Assembly: GCF_049532985.1 (NCBI RefSeq)
Contig: NZ_CP186693.1
Span: forward strand, 1,488,001 to 1,552,000
From: Promicromonospora sp049532985
Lineage (GTDB): Bacteria; Actinomycetota; Actinomycetes; Actinomycetales; Cellulomonadaceae
Reading direction: 5' to 3'
DNA length: 64,000 nt
Shown here one piece after another: positions 59,967-64,000 of the stretch. How positions within the stretch are numbered: position 1 is the stretch's first letter; each line of letters begins with the position of its first letter. A program made the translations under genes and the position numbers. The notes beneath the pieces were generated by a model. The model made no database searches and was not told where the DNA came from. It saw nothing but the letters and a program-made list of their open reading frames with translations.

Positions 59967-60806
59967 GTGGGTGTCAAGGGTTCGCCGCTCGGCGACTACC
60001 TGCGCGCGCGCCGCGCGGTCGTCTCCCCCGAGGAAGCGGGCGTCACTTCGCACACGCGGCGTCGTGTCCCGGGTCTGCGGCGCGACGAGGTCGCCCGCGC
60101 CGCCGGCATCAGCCAGGAGTACTACCTACGGCTCGAACAAGGCCGCGACCGCACCCCGTCGGACCAGGTGCTGCGCGCACTCGGCCGCGCGCTGATGCTG
60201 GACGAGGCCGCCATCACCTACATGCTCCTGCTCGCGAACGCCGAACCGGTCGACCTGCCGGCCCAGGAGGCCGCGGTCTCGATGGACAATCTCGCGGCGA
60301 TCCTGAACGCCTGGCCGAACACTCCCGCCTACATCATCGACTCACGGCACACCGTCGTGCTCTCGAACGCCATGGCCCGTGCCGTCGTCCCGCATGCGCT
60401 CGAACCGGGCGTGAACATCGCCGAGGCGGTGTTCACCCTGCCCGAGGTCCGCGCGCTACCGACCTGGGACCAGCTTGCCTCGCGAACAGTGCGCCGGCTG
60501 CGCTACTACGGGCACCCGTTCGATCCTCGTCTCCACGAGCTGGCAGCGCGACTGTCCGAGCAGGATCCGGTCTTCCGTACGCTCTGGGAACGACAGGACG
60601 TCGACCCGTACTACGACGGAGACGTACGCCCGCAGGTGAAGGGGTACGGTCAGATCGTGCTGCGTCACCAGACACTCGTGGTTCCCGGCACGCCTGGCTA
60701 CCTGCTCTGCGTGTACCACGCCGAGCCGGGCACACCGAGCGCGGAGGCGATCGTGCACCTCGCTGCTCGGACCTCCTCCACCACCGCAGAGGCGCACCGC
60801 CACTGA
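59967..60806 (+). CDS. MmyB-type XRE regulator
   Basis: A 279-residue protein. GTG 59967 follows AGGGAAAGGACTC. HTH near residues 30-75 (RRDEVARAAGISQEYYLRLEQGRDR); the C-terminal MmyB-like ligand-binding domain holds NTPAYIIDSRHTVVLSNAMA and GYGQIVLRHQTLVVPGTPG. Such regulators bind acyl or similar ligands and control adjacent oxidoreductases. Here the hydrolase and aldo/keto reductase genes follow on the same strand. Confidence 0.87.
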   Translation: MGVKGSPLGDYLRARRAVVSPEEAGVTSHTRRRVPGLRRDEVARAAGISQEYYLRLEQGRDRTPSDQVLRALGRALMLDEAAITYMLLLANAEPVDLPAQEAAVSMDNLAAILNAWPNTPAYIIDSRHTVVLSNAMARAVVPHALEPGVNIAEAVFTLPEVRALPTWDQLASRTVRRLRYYGHPFDPRLHELAARLSEQDPVFRTLWERQDVDPYYDGDVRPQVKGYGQIVLRHQTLVVPGTPGYLLCVYHAEPGTPSAEAIVHLAARTSSTTAEAHRH

Positions 60807-60908
60807 GCCGAGCAGCCTGTCCCTCGTAGGAGCACGCTGGATCTCCACGCGCTCCGTAACTTCGTCCCTGTGCCGGTCACCCCGATCGGCGCAGGGATGG
60901 AGTCACAC

Positions 60909-61793
60909 ATGGACAACGCCGACAACGGCCCGATCACCGCGCGTACCGTCCGCACCGGCACGGTCGTCGCGGCGAACGACATCGAGTACGCCTACCGCCG
61001 CTTCGGTCACAGCACCGATGGTGTCCCCCTCGTCTTCCTGCAGCACTTCCGCGGGAACCTGGACAACTGGGATCCTGACCTGGTCGACGACATCGCCGCT
61101 GAGCGCGAGGTCATCCTCGTCGACAACGCCGGAGTGGGCGCCTCCACAGGAACGGTTCCGTCAACCGTCGCCGAGATGGCGCGCGACCTGCTCGCCTTCA
61201 CCGATGCGCTGGGCGTTCGCACGTTCGACCTGTTCGGATTCTCGCTCGGCGGGTTCGTCGCGCAGGAGCTCGCGCTGCTGCGCCCATGGGCCGTGCGTCT
61301 GCTGGTGCTCGCCGGAACCGGACCCGCCGGCGCACCGACCATGCACGGCTGGCGCGAGGACATCCAGCGCGAGGCCCGCTTGGACGTCAGCACCGCGGAG
61401 AGCCTGCTCTACATCTTCTTCGCGCACACCGACACGAGCCGCGCGCTCGGCACCGACTTCCTCGGGCGGATCTTCTCCCGCGAGGATCGCGACGAGCCGA
61501 CGACGACAACGGTGCGCGACGCGCAGTACGACGCGATCCTCGCCTGGGGCATCCCCGACTTCAGCAAGCTCCAGCGCCTCACCGCCATCACCCAGCCGAC
61601 CCTGATCCTGCAGGGCGACGACGACCTGATGATCCGCACACCGGGGAGCCACACGCTGGCCGGACTCATCCCCGACGCGCGGCTGCACATCTTCCCCGAT
61701 GCCGCGCATGCGTCGATCTTCCAGTACCCGCACGAGGCCGCCCGCCTCGTCCTCGAGTTCGTGGCGGCCAAGACCACCACGGCCGCCGCCTGA
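60909..61793 (+). CDS. Alpha/beta hydrolase
   Basis: A 294-residue protein. ATG 60909 follows GGAG at good spacing. LFGFSLGGFVAQE carries the nucleophile Ser, LILQGDDDLMI the acid, and FPDAAHASIFQ the His. Likely an esterase or lactonase. It precedes two other genes on the same strand with short gaps. Confidence 0.85.
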   Translation: MDNADNGPITARTVRTGTVVAANDIEYAYRRFGHSTDGVPLVFLQHFRGNLDNWDPDLVDDIAAEREVILVDNAGVGASTGTVPSTVAEMARDLLAFTDALGVRTFDLFGFSLGGFVAQELALLRPWAVRLLVLAGTGPAGAPTMHGWREDIQREARLDVSTAESLLYIFFAHTDTSRALGTDFLGRIFSREDRDEPTTTTVRDAQYDAILAWGIPDFSKLQRLTAITQPTLILQGDDDLMIRTPGSHTLAGLIPDARLHIFPDAAHASIFQYPHEAARLVLEFVAAKTTTAAA

Positions 61794-61804
61794 GAGGAAT
61801 GCTC

Positions 61805-62545
61805 ATGACCAGCCCGACCTACCTTCTCGACCGAATCCTCGATGCCCACGGCGGCCGTGCCCGCTGGGCCGAGGTGTCCACCATCAGTGCCGAGCGTTCG
61901 TTCGGCGGCCCTTTCTGGGGCCTCAAGCAGGTCGCCGGAGTCGCCGAGCACGGCCGGTTCACGGTCGACCTGCGCCACCAGGAGACCAGCCTGGAGAGCT
62001 TCGGGGCACCCGATGTGCGCACCCGCTTCACCGCGGACCGGGTCGAGATAGTGCGCGCGACCATGGACGGCGACGAGATCATCGAGGCCGTCGACAACCC
62101 GCGCGCGACCTTCGAGGGCCACGTCCTGGAAACCCCGTGGACCCGGCTGCAGCTCGCCTACTTCACCGGCTACGCCATGTGGACCTACAACACCGAGCCG
62201 TGGTCGTTCACCTTCCCCGGTGTGCAGGTCGAGGAGACCGGCCCGTGGACCGAGCCCGACGGCACCGTGCTCGACCGGCTGCGTGTCACCTACCCGCCGC
62301 AGATCGCAACGCACACCCCGACGCAGACCCTCTACGCGGACACGGACGGCGTGCTTCGCCGCCGCGACTACGAGGTCGACATCGCCGGCGGATCCCCGAG
62401 CGTCGAGTACATGACCGACCAGTTCTGGGCCGACGGACTGCTCCTCGCCGGCAGCCGCAAGATCTTCGTCCGTGACGGCGACGGCACGGCGATCCCGGAC
62501 CCCCTCATCGTCTCGATCGACATCAGCGACGTCCGACTCGGCTGA
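61805..62545 (+). CDS. Hypothetical protein in the hydrolase/aldo-keto reductase operon
   Basis: A 246-residue beta-rich protein without signal peptide or transmembrane segment. GAGAGG precedes ATG 61805; ATG 61799 is an alternative. FGGPFWGLKQVAGV and MWTYNTEPWSFTFPGV are characteristic aromatic stretches. No catalytic motif. It starts 12 bases after the hydrolase stop. Confidence 0.7.
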   Translation: MTSPTYLLDRILDAHGGRARWAEVSTISAERSFGGPFWGLKQVAGVAEHGRFTVDLRHQETSLESFGAPDVRTRFTADRVEIVRATMDGDEIIEAVDNPRATFEGHVLETPWTRLQLAYFTGYAMWTYNTEPWSFTFPGVQVEETGPWTEPDGTVLDRLRVTYPPQIATHTPTQTLYADTDGVLRRRDYEVDIAGGSPSVEYMTDQFWADGLLLAGSRKIFVRDGDGTAIPDPLIVSIDISDVRLG

Positions 62546-62591
62546 TCGTCAGCGCAACCATCAATACAGCCAAGACCCGTGGAGGAAAGAG

Positions 62592-63548
62592 ATGATGAAC
62601 GATCCACTGGTGACACCGTCCATCGCGCTCGGCACCTGGGCGTGGGGAGACAGCGGACAGGCCGGTAACGGCTACTTCGGTAGCCGCCTGACCGAGCACG
62701 ACCTGCACGAGATCGCCGAGAAGACCATGACCAGCGGGCTGACCCTCTGGGACACCGCCACCGTGTACGGCATGGGCCGTTCCGAGCAGGCCCTCGCGAG
62801 GGCGCTGAAGGGCTTCGACCGTAGCGCGTACCAGCTGTCGACGAAGTTCACGCCGCAGATCGCCAGGAACGGCAACGCCCCCGTTGCCGAAGCGCTCGAG
62901 CAGAGCCTGACCAACCTGGGTACTGACTACATCGACCTGTACTGGATCCACAGCCCCGCCGACGTCGAGCGGTGGACGCCGAGCCTGATCCCGCTGCTGG
63001 AGTCCGGGAAGGTCCGGCACGTCGGCGTCTCCAACCACAACCTGGACGAGATCGCACGCGCCGATCAGATCCTCGACCAGGCCGGATACCGGGTCGAGGC
63101 TGTGCAGAACCACTACAGCCTGCTCTACCGCAGCTCGGAGGAAGCCGGGATCCTCGACCACTGCCGGGTGAACGGAGTGCGGTTCTTCTCCTACATGGTG
63201 CTCGAACAGGGCGCGCTGACCGGCCGATACGGGCCGCAGAGCCCGATGCCCGCGGGCAGCAGGCGGGCCAGAGCCTATAACGAGGTGCTGCCGAGACTGC
63301 AGGCACTGACCGACCGGATGACCGCATTCGGCGCGGCCCGGGACGCGTCGCCGGCCGACGTCGCAACGGCTTGGGCCGTGGCCAAGGGCACCACGCCGAT
63401 CATCGGCGTCACGAAGCCCGGCCACATCGACGGGCTCCTGCGCGCGCGAGACGTCGAGCTCACCGGCCAGGAGATCACCGAACTCGAAGCCCTGGCCGAC
63501 GCGACCGGCGTCGACACCCGCGGAGGCTGGGAGCACGAGATGCATTAG
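62592..63548 (+). CDS. Aldo/keto reductase
   Basis: A 318-residue protein. GGAGGAAAGAG precedes the ATG. Catalytic tetrad candidates: LWDTATVYGMGRSE (Asp, Tyr), LSTKFTP (Lys) and DLYWIHSP (His). VGVTKPGHI is the NADPH site. Family knowledge: NADPH-dependent reduction of aldehydes or ketones. Third gene of the plus-strand hydrolase operon. Confidence 0.9.
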   Translation: MMNDPLVTPSIALGTWAWGDSGQAGNGYFGSRLTEHDLHEIAEKTMTSGLTLWDTATVYGMGRSEQALARALKGFDRSAYQLSTKFTPQIARNGNAPVAEALEQSLTNLGTDYIDLYWIHSPADVERWTPSLIPLLESGKVRHVGVSNHNLDEIARADQILDQAGYRVEAVQNHYSLLYRSSEEAGILDHCRVNGVRFFSYMVLEQGALTGRYGPQSPMPAGSRRARAYNEVLPRLQALTDRMTAFGAARDASPADVATAWAVAKGTTPIIGVTKPGHIDGLLRARDVELTGQEITELEALADATGVDTRGGWEHEMH

Positions 63549-64000
63549 TCGCAGTGCCTGGAGCCATGGTTCAGGCGCGCAAACAGCCGTCGACCCTGCG
63601 CTTCGAACCACCTGGCCCAAATGTATGGGACTGCGCAGCTGTGCCGAACGGAACTGCTGGAACTACGGGCAGAACCGTTGCGCACGATCGAGTCCTGCGT
63701 AGAGGACCTCGTGCGCCATCGTCGCGCGCGGATCCTCCAGTCCGACCCCGACGTCCCACCCATCGCCGGGCAGGACCGGTTGTGCAGGCAGCGGGCTCTC
63801 GTCGAGGCGATCTTCAGCGAACTGTCGGTACGTGCACGTGACGCTGGATCAGGGGAGCGCGTGTGCGTACTGCCCAGGGCCTGAGCTTTCATGGCTGCGA
63901 TGCGAGCGCGTTGGCTGCCTTCTGGGTTCCGCATCGACGGGAGGCGCCGCTGGGGTGCGAGCTCGATTGGTGCACGATCCGTGCGCGGGCGCAGTTCGTC
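63549..64000. other. No confident gene at the right edge
   Basis: A plus-strand frame at 63621-63884 (listed separately) is the only protein-like stretch. The last 115 bases hold no clear gene end or start. Confidence 0.3.
63621..63884 (+). CDS. Possible hypothetical protein (87 aa)
   Basis: Begins MYGTAQLCRTELLELRAEPL and is helical and charged. No Shine-Dalgarno is visible, and four Cys are irregularly spaced. It may be a fragment of a larger decayed gene. Confidence 0.3.
   Translation: MYGTAQLCRTELLELRAEPLRTIESCVEDLVRHRRARILQSDPDVPPIAGQDRLCRQRALVEAIFSELSVRARDAGSGERVCVLPRA

Noticed and set aside
1..64000. CRISPR arrays, rRNA or tRNA genes
   Set aside because: No spaced direct repeats typical of CRISPR were seen, no rRNA-like conserved blocks, and no convincing cloverleaf was recognised by eye; a tRNA scan would be decisive.

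Overview
The window is high-GC DNA with dense, overlapping genes, many GTG starts and actinobacterial accessory families (a HutC-type GntR regulator, MmyB-type XRE regulators, an FxLD-like class I lanthipeptide locus). It fits an actinobacterium, probably a Micrococcales relative such as Cellulomonas or Cellulosimicrobium; that placement is inference. The left third looks like a plasmid or integrative conjugative element.

Layout. 0-11 kb: the 3' part of a MobF-type conjugative helicase fused to a DnaG-like primase core, then small element genes (a DUF5710/zinc-cluster protein, a multi-pass membrane protein, a HAD-like protein, a DNA methyltransferase, an RNA polymerase alpha-CTD-like protein), a frameshifted second copy of the alpha-CTD-like gene and a Tn3 transposase scrap. 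11-15.8 kb: two secreted proteins of unknown function and a diverged 0.5-kb direct duplication; copy 1 is broken and abuts an IS110 transposase tail. 15.9-19.2 kb: DNA-damage genes, umuDC behind a LexA-like box and an SRAP (YedK/HMCES) protein. 19.2-23.3 kb: small hypothetical genes, a PCMT-like methyltransferase and a divergent GntR regulator with a perfect inverted-repeat operator.

23.7-53.9 kb is bracketed by two distant paralogues of a large YobI-like P-loop NTPase. Between them lie (i) an FxLD-like class I lanthipeptide operon on the minus strand (PCMT-like methyltransferase, 50-residue precursor, LanB, LanC, thiopeptide-type protein); (ii) an XRE/TPR regulator; (iii) a signalling-like cassette of two NUDIX hydrolases and two XRE-DUF5919 proteins with GGACAC/GTGTCC repeats; and (iv) a compact nine-gene plus-strand operon (38.9-47.5 kb) with a HAD phosphatase, two P450s, a LanC-like protein that has lost every zinc and catalytic residue, a helical protein, a SAM methyltransferase, a second FxLD-type PCMT and a 57-residue Cys-ending protein. 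The last operon has no dehydratase and is the strongest candidate here for an undescribed (RiPP-like) pathway.

54.1-63.5 kb is an oxidoreductase/hydrolase island: a flavodoxin-like protein, an SRPBCC-metallo-beta-lactamase fusion and a second fusion whose metal site is destroyed, an NAD(P)-binding protein, a TehA/SLAC1 transporter, two alpha/beta hydrolases, an aldo/keto reductase and an MmyB-type XRE regulator. A TGTCCCC-AAC-GGGGACA palindrome upstream of one hydrolase is a plausible operator. No rRNA, CRISPR array or convincing tRNA was seen.
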